From: Drosophila pseudoobscura
Lineage: Eukaryota; Arthropoda; Insecta; Diptera; Drosophilidae
Assembly (NCBI RefSeq): GCF_009870125.1
Contig: NC_046683.1
Coordinates: 806,001 to 870,000, forward strand
DNA: 64,000 bases
Direction: 5' to 3'
Below the pieces are notes generated by a model. It was not told the origin of the DNA, ran no database searches, and was given only the letters and a program-made list of their open reading frames with translations. This document shows, one piece after another, positions 48,773 through 60,572 of this stretch. Every line of letters starts with the position of its first letter. Within the stretch, counting starts at the first letter, position 1. Made by a program: the position numbers and the translations under genes.

Positions 48773-51458
48773 TCAGAGAATCCTCTTGCGGGATGCGCTG
48801 CCATTATTTGTCGATGCGGCGACGGCGGTGGTGGTTAGCTTATTCTGTAAGGGGGCAAGTGATGAGGACGATGTCACTGTAATTGCTGCTATCATATTTT
48901 CCATGACCCCTTCCCCACCGCCGCCGCCGCCGCCACCGCCACCGCCCCTGCTTGCAGCATCAGACAGAGACAGAGACAGGGTGCATGGGATGGTGCTGGT
49001 GGCACTGGTGGTGGTGTATGGCGGTGGAGATGGCTGACGGCAATGGCTATCGGTGGATTGGCGTTGGCTGCTCGGCAATGCCAGAGACCGGCAATGCCTT
49101 TGCAGTCCCTGGAGCTGTGGCTGTGGCTCTGGCTGTGGCTGGAGGTGGAGCTGTTGCTGGGCCACCTTTGGGGGGTAAAGCAAAAAACTTCCGGATGCAG
49201 ACTCCTGACGACTGTCGCTGATGTTGTTATTGTTCCTTCTGACAGCAGTCCCCACACTTCCGTACTTATCCTGCAGGTACTTTTGCACATTGATGTTGTA
49301 CTTGCTTCGGGCATTGGAATTGGAATTGCAATTGGAATTGAGCCCAATTAGCATTAATTGTTGGCTTAGCTGATCTTCATTGTTCTCGAGCATCGTCAGC
49401 CCCCCAGGCCGGCCAGGCCCCTCAGGGGGGCTGTTCGAAGGTAGCACGTCCGGTTGATATTCCTCGCTCTGCCTGATGATTGCAGTTTCCCGTATGTCAC
49501 AGGCAGTGGCAGTGGCAGAGGCAGAGGCAGATGGCATGATCCTGTGATCCTCAATGACGTTTGATCGGCTCAAATCGTACCCTTTGGAAGTTACATTGAG
49601 CTTATCTGTTGTAATATAACATAAGACATAAAAAGTACATGTCATTAGGGGATTAAGAGGGTGGGGTTGGGGGTGACCTACCTTTGAACTTGCGCTCTAA
49701 GGTAAGTGTTTCGTCGCGGTGTTTTCGTGCGCCATAGTCATCCTCTCCACTGAGCAAAGAGTTCGAGTTCCGGGATGCCACATTATTGCCGCCGATTGCC
49801 GCCGAGGGCCGATTGCAAAGGTATCCCATTATTGCATGTGGACTTCTGTTTCTGTCTATACTCGTTATCAAGTCAGAAAATTTTCTGCTCTCGGCTATGG
49901 GCTCGACCGATCTGTGTCGATCTGTCGCTTGATTTTGGAACGTGTCGAGAAGGACCTCCGTACCCCCGGCAACGACTACGCTGTTGCTTACGCCATGCCC
50001 ATGGAGGACCACCGCTCCAGCATCGCTGGAGAACTGTTGAGCGGAAAAGTTAATCGATCGCAGGTGGGTGTGCTGCCGGGGATGCAGATGGAGATGCTTG
50101 AACCGCCTGTAGATGCAGTAGGTTACCATCGACAGCAGGACCGAGACGCTGATTAGGCCCAGGACCATCAGACAGATGATGACAAAGAGATTGCTGTTTA
50201 GGAGCAGGTCCCGCTGCACGCTGGACTTTTGCACCACGAGGCTCATCTGGACGGCATCCTTGCCGCCAGCGTTCTCCGCCAGGCAGGTGTAGACGCCCTC
50301 ATCGCTCTTCTCGGCACCGACTATGGTGAGCCGCGAGGTGAAAACATCGCGACCGAACTGTGGATCTCTTGTCGATCTTTTCTCTTCCCGGAGCATCTCG
50401 ATGTGAACACGCGGATGGCGTGGACCCATGGAACCCGTGGAACCCATGGACCCCGTGGTGGAACCCGATTTGTACAGTTGCTTATTGTAGTCCCAGGCCA
50501 CGACCGTATTCGGTGAGCCGTGCACTCGACACACGAGGGTTACATTCTCCTTCGAAGTGTTAATGGAGGCACCGCGTGCCGGATAGACAATCTTTGGCTT
50601 GCAGGCAAACGCCTCCGGCTGATCCTCGATCCAGAGCATACTGCGCAGCTGCAGCGGATAGTGGCAGGCCGTCGGCGGTGTGTACAGGTTCATCTTGAGT
50701 ACGAAGTCACGAAACTCCTGAAGATCGCAGGTGCAGTTCCATGGATTCTGGTCGAGCGACAGGGCCGTCAGTCGGTTCAGACTCTGAAAAGTCTCCCTGT
50801 GCAGCACCCGAAACTGGTTGCCGTCCAGATAGATCTGTGAGAGGAGCGGCACGTCCAGAAACGCCTGCGGATCGATACTCACCAGGCGATTGTGTTTCAG
50901 CTCGATCTTGTGCAGGTACTTCAGATGATGGAAGACACCGCCGCGCAGGGTCTGCAACAGGTTACCGTTCAGCACCAGGGCCCGCACCTTGGTCAGGCAA
51001 TCGAAGACATTGGGCAGCAGTTCTCGCAGCAGATTGTTGGACAGATCCAGCTCGATGAGTATCTCCAGCTGCGTGAAGCTTTGCGGTATGATCTTTTGCA
51101 GCGTACTGTTGCGTATGAACAGCTTGTGGAGATTCTGCAGCTGCGTGGCCAGAAAGGCGTTCTCCTCGAGGGTGAGTATCTGGTTCTGGGACAGATCCAG
51201 CACTTGGACCTCCGAGCTGAGATACTCCGGTACTCCGCTGAGACTCAAATTGCGGCAATCGGCCGTCTTCTTGCCCGAGTTCCACTTGCAGTGACAGTTT
51301 CCACAGTCCATTAGCCAGTCACCGCGCGCGGGTCTCGGCCCCGGCACGAGCCGCAGTAGAGATACCAGACAAACCCATTTGAAGAGCAGTAGGAGTATCG
51401 GAAGACGAAGACGGAGGCTAGTTAGGCTTGAGCTTGAGATGACCATTGTGATGAGCAT
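48773..51458 (-). CDS. kek5: Kekkon-family LRR-Ig transmembrane protein (kek5-like)
   Basis: Two coding exons, 51458-49682 and 49605-48773 (phase 1), give 869 residues. The start chosen is the ATG at 51458 (MLITMV), which leads into a long hydrophobic signal sequence (residues 17-38). Two earlier ATGs in the same leader exon are followed at once by stops, and an in-frame ATG at 51584 is upstream of an apparent acceptor. Order: LRR N-cap with CGNCHCKWNSGKKTADC (52-68), about six or seven leucine-rich repeats (85-235), LRR C-cap NPWNCTCDLQEFRDFV (238-253), an Ig domain (about 288-410, Cys310 to Cys392, DEGVYTC), one membrane helix (about 423-450) and a long cytoplasmic tail with Gln, Asn and an 11-Gly run, ending SRKRIL. 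The N-cap and LRR sequence fits Kek5, which modulates BMP signalling and adhesion. A GSTTGSMGSTGSMG insertion sits inside the Ig domain. Confidence 0.82.
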
Positions 51459-53343
51459 TCCTATCACCGGCAGCTGCCGCCTGCTGCCTGTGTCACATTC
51501 TAGCTCATGCTCTGCCTCTGGCGTTGATGCCCACTTATGCCGTGACCCTCTACAAATGGAAGGAACACGTAATGACCTAACCATCTGCTTCCACAGGAAC
51601 CATCAGGAACCGTGGGCCTCGGACAACTGAATCTCAGTTGTATTCGATGCCCCTTATCGCGGTCCCTGGTCCTCGTTTATGGATTTTGAGTCTACTTTTG
51701 AAGTGCGTCTTGCCAGCACCATATCTTCATGCAAATCAATTGTGAGGGGCCGCGGTTTATATATGTACTAGTATGTACCTTTATGTGTGCCTTTATCGCT
51801 TTGTTTTCCAACCATCCATCTATGCAGTTTTTGCTACGTGTGCGTAGTCCTGAGAGCTGTGCAATATATGCATCCTGTTGGACTAAAATGAAAACGGATT
51901 TACATATGCATATCTGTTTTTTGTTAAGCACTATACATAATTATTTGCATGGCTCTACGATTGCGTGTGTGGAACATGTACTTGTAAAACATACATGGAT
52001 AGACACAAGATACAAGCGAGTGTCCCAGCTTAAAGTAATGATTAACGATAAATGATCCAAAAGCTAAGCTACGTCTACCACTTCTCAGAGTTTTTACCGA
52101 CCCGCGCGACCGAATGCCAGTCCGCATCTACCGAGTTCCTTTCAAGCTGTTTCTGACTATTCGTTGTTCTTTTGCTTCTGACACTTTGGGTCTGTTCTTG
52201 GCCTTATTGTTGGCAAAGCTTTTGAGCGCCATTGGCCACTGGCGATTGGCTATTGGGGACTGGGGATTGGGGTATTCATTGGCAACATGCTGCTTGGCGC
52301 CTTGTTAGTTTCACCATCGTCCCTCGACACACGACTAAGCACAGATAATTTCATCAACACACATAAAAAAGAAGGAAAATAATTGAGAACACAAGGCTGG
52401 TCGTTTCAGTATTTCCAAAGCCTTTTCAACGTTTTTACACTTTTCTTATTCGCTGTCTTTAAAATATCTGGTTTTGTTTTTGTCCGCACTGACACTGGCC
52501 ATGACACGGGGCACTTTATTGGCTTGACTCGCAACACCACCTGATAATTTCCCTATTATGCATAAAGGAGGGGCACACGGCTTGACCGTGTTTATCAATG
52601 CGTTGCCCAACGTTTGGCATACAATGCTAATCAACTGGGGACTCGGCTCACTATCGTCCCGATATCATCTTTAATAAATACCCGTATGTATGTGAAAATT
52701 GCATAGTTTACTTTGGGAAAATTCCAAGCCAAGGTGAAAATGAAACCAAAACACTGCGCCGCGCCAGAATCACGAACAACACGACACTTTTCACGAACAA
52801 CGAATTGATGTACCGATGCTGGCGTGGTCCCAACACGTTCACGAATAACTGTTTTGGGTTCCCGTTATTCACATTACTTATACGCCCTCTCGTTAACAGT
52901 AGTGCTAACAGTGTCGTTAACGCTAACAGTGGCATTAACATTGCGCATGTCAACTAGCATTTCAGCTCTCTCTTCGCTCTGCTACGTGATATTGGAAAGG
53001 CATTAGACTGGACTGGACTTGAACTAACTGGTTGGTTGGGGAGTACGCAGAGTACAGAAGCAAACCAGTAGACATGTGATGATTCGCGGCACCCGAGCCG
53101 CTACCATACTCATAACCGGTAATCATTCATTTCATAAATCTTATGATTTACGTAACTTATAAACAGCCTATATTTTATACGACAATGAGTGCCACATCTC
53201 TCTCTCTTTGCACACCTACGAAGTCCAACCGTTATATCTCGCTCACTCCGACAGATGGCGCTCACTAGACGGGGAAAAGTGTGTTTGAGAGAGAGAGAGA
53301 GCAACCATTTGCACAAATTTGCACAAGAAGAAATTAAACATTC
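51459..53343. other. 5' leader and upstream region of the kek5-like gene
   Basis: The leader exon appears to begin after a TTTGTAG acceptor (near 51553 on the minus strand). Upstream exons and the promoter were not located. The rest is non-coding, with tandem TAACAGT/GTTAACG short repeats near 52895-52935. Confidence 0.45.
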
Positions 53344-53349
53344 TTTATT
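53344..53349 (-). terminator. Poly(A) signal (AATAAA) of the EndoG-like gene
   Basis: AATAAA on the minus strand about 20 bases beyond the stop codon, giving a very short 3' UTR. Confidence 0.5.
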
Positions 53350-53368
53350 CAAGTCAACGGCATCATAA

Positions 53369-54361
53369 TTATTGGATATTTTGTCTACAGGCCAAATCGA
53401 TCTCGATCTTTCCATTATCATACAGCACTTTTGGCTGTAGATCCTTGCTGAACGACAGGCCTGTATAACGTTCGATATCTTTGATGCGGTGACGCCTATC
53501 GCGGAAGCTGCCACCACCGTTGCCAGTGTTTTTAATGATGTACGCCTCTATGGTGGACTGGACCTGGACCTTTGACTCGAAGATCAGCACCTTGAAGTAG
53601 TGCGTCGGAATGGGCGTGACAGTAGAGTCCAGTTTCCTGTACTCCACCCACCATGTACAGCCATTGCCCATGGGCATGTAAATGGGACCGGTGTAGGAGT
53701 ACACCGATCCGCATTCCTGTGTCTTCAAAGTCACGTACTGCTCCAATTCGTGCCAGATCTGCCGCTTGAAGGCCCTGCCCATCTCCGCGGAGTCATCGCC
53801 CAGCAGAAATACATCCTTGTAGCGGAGAAAGTCATTTGGCCATCCATTCGCATTCCCGTCTCCGGCGCGAAAATGCTCGATTATCCACCGGGCGCTCTTC
53901 ATGTTTTGTTCCTGCGACATAATGTAGTCCTTGTGCACCACCAGATTTTCTGCGCTTGGTAAACCGTACTTGATAAGATCCAGCATATTCACAACAGAGG
54001 GCTCTCCGTCATTCTTCGGCTTTGGCATTAATACCTTGTGCAGCCGTGGGATTAGCATCTGGCATAGTTTGTCCTTCAGCCCAACGGAGCGATTCAACAG
54101 TCTACCCTCGTGATCTGTGCTGAAAGTAGAGAGCTGCCCCCCCCATGGAAGGAAGTTACTACCATCCCATTGAGAAGGGATAAAGTATATATCACTTACA
54201 AAGGGATAGAGCCTGTGCCGATAGTAATACAAATACGGATCCCTCTTTATCGCTTCGAATAGGTGGATTATCGACACCTCGTGCTGGACAAAGGCACCGC
54301 AGAGAACGCCCGACACACCAATCAAGGCGCACACTCCAAAACGTTGTTGTGGATCGGACAT
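53369..54361 (-). CDS. EndoG-family nuclease-like protein lacking the DRGH motif
   Basis: A single-exon frame of 330 residues, related to mitochondrial endonuclease G and its fly testis-type paralogs. A hydrophobic stretch near residues 9-25 (FGVCALIGVSGVLCGAFVQ) resembles the EndoG membrane/targeting segment. Family blocks are EQNMKSARWIIEHF (EndoG: VPYWVVEHL), IWHELEQYV, YTGPIYMP and PTHYFKVLIFESKVQVQS. The catalytic DRGH (FDRGHMAAA) segment is absent: between IEHF and VFLLGDDSAEMG only a short unrelated stretch remains. The protein is therefore probably not an active nuclease, unless a distant residue substitutes. The frame is fully open with a nearby poly(A) signal, so it looks expressed rather than decayed. 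Absence of introns suggests a retrocopy origin. I do not assign a specific paralog name. Confidence 0.75.
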   Translation of the reverse strand: MSDPQQRFGVCALIGVSGVLCGAFVQHEVSIIHLFEAIKRDPYLYYYRHRLYPFVSDIYFIPSQWDGSNFLPWGGQLSTFSTDHEGRLLNRSVGLKDKLCQMLIPRLHKVLMPKPKNDGEPSVVNMLDLIKYGLPSAENLVVHKDYIMSQEQNMKSARWIIEHFRAGDGNANGWPNDFLRYKDVFLLGDDSAEMGRAFKRQIWHELEQYVTLKTQECGSVYSYTGPIYMPMGNGCTWWVEYRKLDSTVTPIPTHYFKVLIFESKVQVQSTIEAYIIKNTGNGGGSFRDRRHRIKDIERYTGLSFSKDLQPKVLYDNGKIEIDLACRQNIQ

Positions 54362-56480
54362 TGTTTATTCGGGTAATTACTAATAATGTATATATTGAAG
54401 TGAGGTAAAGTATTTGTTTGTTTGTTTATTTGTTTTACAGGAAAGAATGTTGAATGTTATCTAAAGCAAAGCCTACTGTTGCGATATCACCCAGAAATCC
54501 GCTTCGATTCTTACTCCAGCCACAATCAAGGTCGAAAATTGGAGTAACTTTTTAAGGCAATATCGATGGAGCTAGGGCATGGGGAATCAAAGACTGTCGT
54601 AATGTGCTATAAGTGGAATTAAAAGAAGCAAATAAATTCGCACGTATTTATGCCAACACCACACACAAGGCCTGTTCATAATTATTGCACCATCAAGAGT
54701 CCTGCTGACGCCAGGTAAAACCGTGTTCAGATTTCCTTTGCTCGCTCGTCGTTTCTCCCTCTTTTTGTTCTCCTAGACGGGCGTTGGCGTGCCTAAATTA
54801 GTTGTTTGGGATTATGCCACATCAACGCCCCGCAAAATCTCCACTTTGGCACGCAGCCAACAATGGAAAGGCTTCCGGCCATCGGCGTCGACTTCGGGGC
54901 GGCATATTTTTTAATTATGTGCTTCAAAACTGAAAACGAATTAACCATAAGAGGACAGTCGTCTCACGAAGTGTATTTCATATTCAGATATGTGGCTAAT
55001 TCTAGCTATTATTAACACTTGTCTTCTCCCACTGCCAGCAGTTGCCATGCCCCTATGTAAGTCGATTTAACGTTTGATTAGTAAATACATACTACATATA
55101 TAGCACAGGGCGTAGCATACTATGCAAAAGGAATAACAGATCGAAATCCGCTTTTATTTTTAAATTCAATTCAAAACACGCGCCCTAATCAAATGCAGCA
55201 TTGTGCACGGCGCTGCCGACTTTTCAGCAGGAAAAAAGCTTTTTTTAACGTGAATGAAAAAAAAGCTGAGCATTTTCAGAAAAAATTTAAATGGTCCTAA
55301 TTAATGGTTCAAGAATGGTCTTCCCAATCACGCGTAGATAATTATCAGGCACTTCGTAGTCTAAGCAGCCAGACCAGTAAATTTAAATAAAAATTGCCTT
55401 TCACTAATTTTGTTTTAAAACCTTATTTCAGGAAAGATGTAATAGAAGGGAATAATTCAAATTAACATATCTTGTAGATAATGTATCTATCAATCGGATA
55501 CAAATATGTATTCAGGTATGGAAGTCCCAGCCGGCTGGTAATATCCAATCGAATATAAAAATCGACCAATTCTTGCCATAAAACGATTAACCCATTGTAG
55601 TTCAAGGAGTTTTTAATATCCCACCGAAAATAATGAAAATTTAATCATATTAGCGCAGTTCAGATGAAAGATATCGGGGGGTATTTTGAAAGTGAAGAGA
55701 AAGGAAAAGATGGATCTACAAGTCGTTATACTGTTTGAATAGAGGGGGCTTAAGTGGGCTAAGTTCATGTTTTCATCGGTATATATTTTGGTATATTTCT
55801 GAAGATCACACTGATTTTCTTGCCACCACGTCTAGCTCACACAACTTGTAAATTTTTATAATTTTAATGGTAGTTTCCATTGGACGCACCCTCTTGTCCA
55901 ATGCACCAATGTACAATTCGTGTTGAAATTCCATTAAGAGCCATGTCCAGGCCACATCAAGTAAAAATTCATGGTCAGCAGCAAACTCCTGCTTGTTTGC
56001 TTGAAAATCAAAATTTTTTTTCAAAAATAACGGAAAAAGGCATGTCTTAAAGTGGATTACGGAGGTTTTTCACGTTGGTGCTTTCATGGGGATTATATGA
56101 AAAAAAAACCGCCAAAAATTTGTGAAACGTACACATAGGAAATGTGTAGTTAACATATAGTTACCATGTAAGGAAATGGTTTTAGTGGAAATTGTTTAAA
56201 CTTATTCTACAATCAAATCGAATTAAAAGGATTATTTAAAATTAGCTAGTGTTGTAGAAAATTGATTGACCAAACGGATATAACCAAGGTCTTACTTATG
56301 TGGGAATATTCAACCGAATATCGCTTGAAAAAAATAAGTCGTCAGTATATTTACGGTTTGTTTTGGTTTGGTATATTTGTGAGGGTCACTGGACGCCAGA
56401 CGTATCGATAGACATTTGGTAATTGCTATCGAAATACAAAAGACGCCAGCCAGCCACAAATAAATTAAATTAATAAACAA
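54362..56480. other. Intergenic region between EndoG-like gene and nod
   Basis: Non-coding for the most part and AT-rich. A 72-codon minus-strand frame at 55806-56024 (MKKNFDFQANKQEFAADHEF at its start) has a plausible protein composition but no domain that I recognise. Two GTATATTT blocks, each followed within about 20 bases by a TCAC element (near 55790-55810 and 56370-56390), look like fly housekeeping promoter pieces. Confidence 0.45.
56403..56410 (+). promoter_or_regulatory. DRE (TATCGATA) upstream of nod
   Basis: A perfect palindromic DNA-replication-related element lies 71 bases before the nod start codon. DRE/DREF sites mark promoters of growth- and proliferation-linked genes, which suits a germline chromosome motor. 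Confidence 0.65.
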
Positions 56481-59400
56481 ATGGATAACGGCAAACTGAG
56501 TGCCGTTCGCGTGGCCGTTCGCGAAGCACCCTTTCGCTCCTTCCTAGGCCGACAGGAGCCCAGCATCGTGCAGTTCTCGCCGCAGGCCGGCAACGTAAGT
56601 GATCGTCCACTCCTGTACTGTAACTGTACCTGGACGCCATTTCATCAATATAAAATCCAGTGATAATAATAATCTTTGTCCTCGTCCCATTCCTGTGTGC
56701 CCCCATACCGCCTCAGTCACTGGTGGTGGACCAGAACGATTACCACTTCGACCACGCTTTCCGCTCGAGCGTCAGCCAGGAGCAGCTCTACGATGCGCTC
56801 ATCCAGCCGCTAGTGGATAAGCTCTTTTGTGGCTTCCAGTGCACGGCCATGGCCTACGGCCAGACGGGCACCGGCAAGAGCTACTCCATGGGCATGGTCA
56901 CGGACAAAGAGCCCACCAAAGAGGAGCACCTGGGCGTCCTGCCGCGCTGCCTGAGGGACATCCTGGATCGGGTGGCCGCCCAGCAAGAGAACACCGCGGA
57001 GCGCACACGGATCACCGCCTCCTTCATTGAGATATATAACGAGAAGGCCTTCGACCTGTTGAGCACCTCGCCCATGGACCCCATGGTGACCTCGCGCTGT
57101 CAGAGCCGCACCTGCATGCCGCTGGCCAGCCAGCAGGATCTGCAGCGCCTGCTGCAGCTGGGGACGAGCAATCGCCACGTCCGGCGCACCAACATGAATG
57201 CGAAAAGCTCCCGCTCCCACGCCATCGTGACCATTCATGTGTGGCAAGAGGACGGCAAGGAGCTCGCACGCATGAACATCGTCGATCTGGCCGGCTCTGA
57301 GGGCGTGCGCCGCACCGGGCACGAGGGTGTGGCTCGCCAGGAGGGAGTCAACATCAACCTAGGCCTGCTGAGCATTAACAAGGTGGTGATGGCCTTGGCG
57401 GCCGGCCATGCTGTGATCCCCTACCGCGACAGTATCCTCACCACGGTCCTGCAGGGTGAGTAACCCGCGACCCATCCATTTACGCATCATCCGATCTGAT
57501 TATAATCTTTAATGTCTCATCCGCAGAGTCGCTGACCTCGCAGTCGTACCTCACCTTCCTCGCGTGCATCAGTCCGCACAGCTGCGACCTAACCGAGACC
57601 ATTTCCACGCTCCGATTCGCCAAGAGCGCCAAGCGGCTGCGCCTCAATCCCCAGCAGATGAATATGGCGCGCGCCCACCAGCTCCAGCTGCAGCAGAAGG
57701 TAAGCCATCCTAGATATAGTCGCTGTCAACGCAGTCGAGGATTACCTCGCGCATGCGTCGCTTGTAGAGCTCTTCGTTGCCGGTGCCCAGGAAGCCGGCT
57801 CCCTGGAGGTTAGTGCTGCCGCCGGCTTCGATCATATCGCTGATAGCCTGCAGATCGGGCACATCCTGGCCCTGCATGGTCACTATCGGCAGCACCATCA
57901 TGGCGAGGAGCAGGCCCACGGCCGCCTTGGCACGTAGCTGCTCCGCAAAAGCCTTTCGAGGCAGCAGCTGCTCCACGGACTCACCCAGTCTGAGAAACGA
58001 TAAGGATAAGAGGCATTACAGGATACGATTATCTTTAAATGGGATAGGGATTATAGGTGGGGCGCTCACCTCGTCAGCTGCTGGCCTAGCTGGACATGGT
58101 ACTCCTCGAGCATGGCCTGCAGATGGCTCTGGCGGAAGGCGCGCGTGGTGCAGGTGAATAGGAAGTAGGCCAGATCCGTTACTGGGGAGGCATAGCGCAT
58201 CAGCTGCCAGTCGATCAGCCGGAGATCGAGCGGACAGAGCCTGTACATGATGTTGTTGTTCCAGCAGTCGCCGTGGCAGACCACGGCATAGGGCTCGCAG
58301 TTGGTGCCGTTGATCAGGGGCAGGAGCAGGTCGAAGTAGGTTCCCCGCGAGAAGTACTCCCTCAGCCGCGCCCCGTACGCGTCATCCGCCGGGGAGAGCA
58401 GAGCGCTGAGCGCACTCTCCTTGAGGTTCTCGAAGTATGAGGCGAGGGCGGTGTCGTCCCGCCGCTGCTCGAAGATGTCTACCATTTGGCGGAAGGGGAG
58501 CAGCCTCTCGGGGCACTGGCGCTTGGCCGCCAGGGAGACGGCGTGCAGCTTGCCGTAGGCGCGCATCACCTGCGCCACATGCTGGAGGGGTAGGTGTCTG
58601 AAGCGGTCGTGTAGCTGGAAGCCGGAGCGGCACAGATCCTCCAGTACAATGCACTCGTCGGGCTCGTCGCGGCAGGTGTGGAAGCAGCGGGCGTGCTGCC
58701 GGAAGCGCTCCTCCTCGGGCACGCCCCACCGGTCCTGCAGCTCCTCCACGAGGGGCAGGAACTCCTCGTAGGCCTGCGACTCGCGCAGGAAGCACGGCCT
58801 GGCGAAAAACTGCTTGCGCCGGACGCTGTTCTGAGGCGGCAGCTTCACCACCAGGCTGCGATCGGGGGGCACGCGTAGGCGCCACACCACGCCCAAGTAG
58901 TTGTCGCCTTTGGCGCTGGCTCGCTGCAGGTGATCGCTGAGTTCTGAGCTCGCGGGCAGGCTCTTCTCTGGCCAGAGTTCCCTGATCAGCTGCCGGAGGC
59001 GCATGGTCACGCGCTCATTGGGGAGATCATCCTGGGTCGGTTCCTCCTCCTCCTGCTCCTGTCCCGGCGGCTTCTCCCTCTGCGGCTCCATGCTGAACTG
59101 CGCCACAGGCGGTCTCATGAACGGCTTTTATAGGATGTCGATGGGAAACCGCAGCAACCACAAGCGAGCATCTACATATGCGCCTTCTCATGTTTCACCT
59201 TTTTCGCATTGCAGCAATCCATGGCCGCCCGCACGCCGCACATCTTCCGGAGGGTGATGACCAGCTCGACGTCCGTCAAGCGGAGCAGGCCGCCCCAGAA
59301 CGCTGGCGCAGGAGCCCCCATTCAGAACAGCTCCTACCTGATGCCGCCCAAGGCCAAGGAGAGCATGCCCCTGATGCAGCTGCAGCGCACGCGGTCGGAG

Positions 59401-60572
59401 ATGGGGCTGACGCCAAAGGCCAAGAAAAGGTGGGATCCATTCCACTCCCCCCCTTCAGAGCGTGCTCTGACCATCTATCTTTATGCCTCTCCCCAGGGCC
59501 CGCGAGGAATTGCAGCTAGAAATGGGACTGATTGCGCCATCGGTCAGCGACATGTCAGAGAGCAGTCTCGTTCAGCCACAAGTTGTGAAACCACTGGCAT
59601 TGCCCATGCTCCACCTCCAGCGCACGCGCTCCGAGATGGTGCTGACGCCCAAGGGCGAGAGGAGGTGCGTACAAGATGGATGCTCTCCCGATGTGACCCT
59701 TTCTAACTCGGGTCTGCATCTGATTATCCCTCTAAATAGAGGCCAAGAGGAGGAGCTCCAGCTGGATGCAACATTGGTGGAGCCATCGAGGATCAATTTC
59801 TCGGACTGCACCCAGGAGGAGCAGGACTCCAAGGCAATGGCCCCCCCACCGCCTCCGGATAATGGCAGGAGGAGAAGCAGGAGCTTCTTCCACTCCTCTG
59901 TGCTGAGCATACCAGAGGAACCAGGCGCACAGCAGCAGCAGCCGCAGCAGCCCATGAGGTGCCTCTTCTTCAGCAGTCCCTTCAGTCCGATCAATCTGCA
60001 AACGGCTGACTCATTGCAGATGAGCGGCATCCTGCCACTGGAGACCAGTGTAAGGCCACAGGTGAGACGCTCCGCCCGCTTGAACAGCATGTGCAACATT
60101 ACGCAGCCTCCGCCGGAGCAGCAGCACCAGCAGCAAAAGAATGAGAGTGTACTGCGCCGCAGCATGAGACTGGCGGTGAAATCGGAGAAGGGCGTCGTGC
60201 AAACCAAGGACTTGTTGACCACACAGATCTCGGGCAGCGTAAGAGTCCGTGGCGTTCGCTCAAAGGCGGCCGCGACAAACTGGATGAGCAAGCATCGGGT
60301 CATGTTCCTGAATCTTCTCAACACGGCGGAAGTTCGCGAGCTACAGAAGCTGCCTGGCATTGGCCCGAAGACCGCCTTTGCCCTGGTTATGCAGCGGTGA
60401 GTGAACAGCAGAGGTGTCACAAAATAATTCCAATAATTCCGGGCTGTCGTCTCTTTTCTCCCGCAGATCGCGTCTGGGCGGCTTCCAGAGCTTGGCTCAG
60501 ATTGAGAGCCTGCCCATCTGGGCCGGCAAGAAGTGGCTGCGCGTGTGCCAGGCCAACTGTTTGGATCCGTAG
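56481..60572 (+). CDS. nod: Nod, chromokinesin for distributive segregation
   Basis: Seven exons in phase give 723 residues: 56481-56594, 56717-57455, 57527-57699, 59215-59429, 59497-59664, 59740-60396 and 60467-60572. Nod is a kinesin-10-like protein that binds chromosome arms and pushes non-exchange chromosomes toward the plate in female meiosis. The motor covers about 1-330: P-loop GQTGTGKS (86-93), switch I NMNAKSSRSHA, switch II VDLAGSEG, and GVNINLGLLSINKVV. The divergent start (MDNGKLSAVRVAVREAPFRS) matches Nod closely. The tail has two basic RRSxRL elements (RRSARL, LRRSMRL), like the DNA-binding repeats of Nod, and a C-terminal helix-hairpin-helix (LQKLPGIGPKTAFALVMQRS) ending LPIWAGKKWLRVCQANCLDP. 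The motif RTRSEMGLTPKAKKR-AREELQLE is followed by a second copy, RTRSEMVLTPKGERR-GQEEELQLD, each spanning a phase-2 intron. D. melanogaster Nod, as I recall it, has only one. Confidence 0.95.
57710..59118 (-). CDS. EcKL/CHK-type small-molecule kinase nested in a nod intron
   Basis: Two exons, 59118-58070 and 57989-57710 (phase 2), give 442 residues. It belongs to the insect EcKL (DUF1679/CHK kinase-like) family, relatives of choline and aminoglycoside kinases, some of which phosphorylate ecdysteroids; the substrate here is unknown. Conserved features are the N-lobe run SLVVKLPP, the Brenner-type catalytic motif HGDCWNNN (from residue 282) and the metal-binding IDWQLMRY (from 302), followed by SPVTDLAYFLFTCTT. 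Both catalytic aspartates and the Asn are intact. The start at 59118 (MRPPVAQF) is the first in-frame ATG; a second Met is nine codons later. The gene lies entirely within the 57700-59214 intron of nod, antisense. Its stop is 10 bases from the nod exon, so its 3' UTR probably overlaps that exon. A reverse ATTAAA at 57507-57512 could end it. Confidence 0.88.

Noticed and set aside
54806-55015. 69-codon frame with IGVDFGAAY resembling an Hsp70 start
   Set aside because: The resemblance is limited to a few residues, and no following ATPase-domain sequence or splice donor in phase was found.
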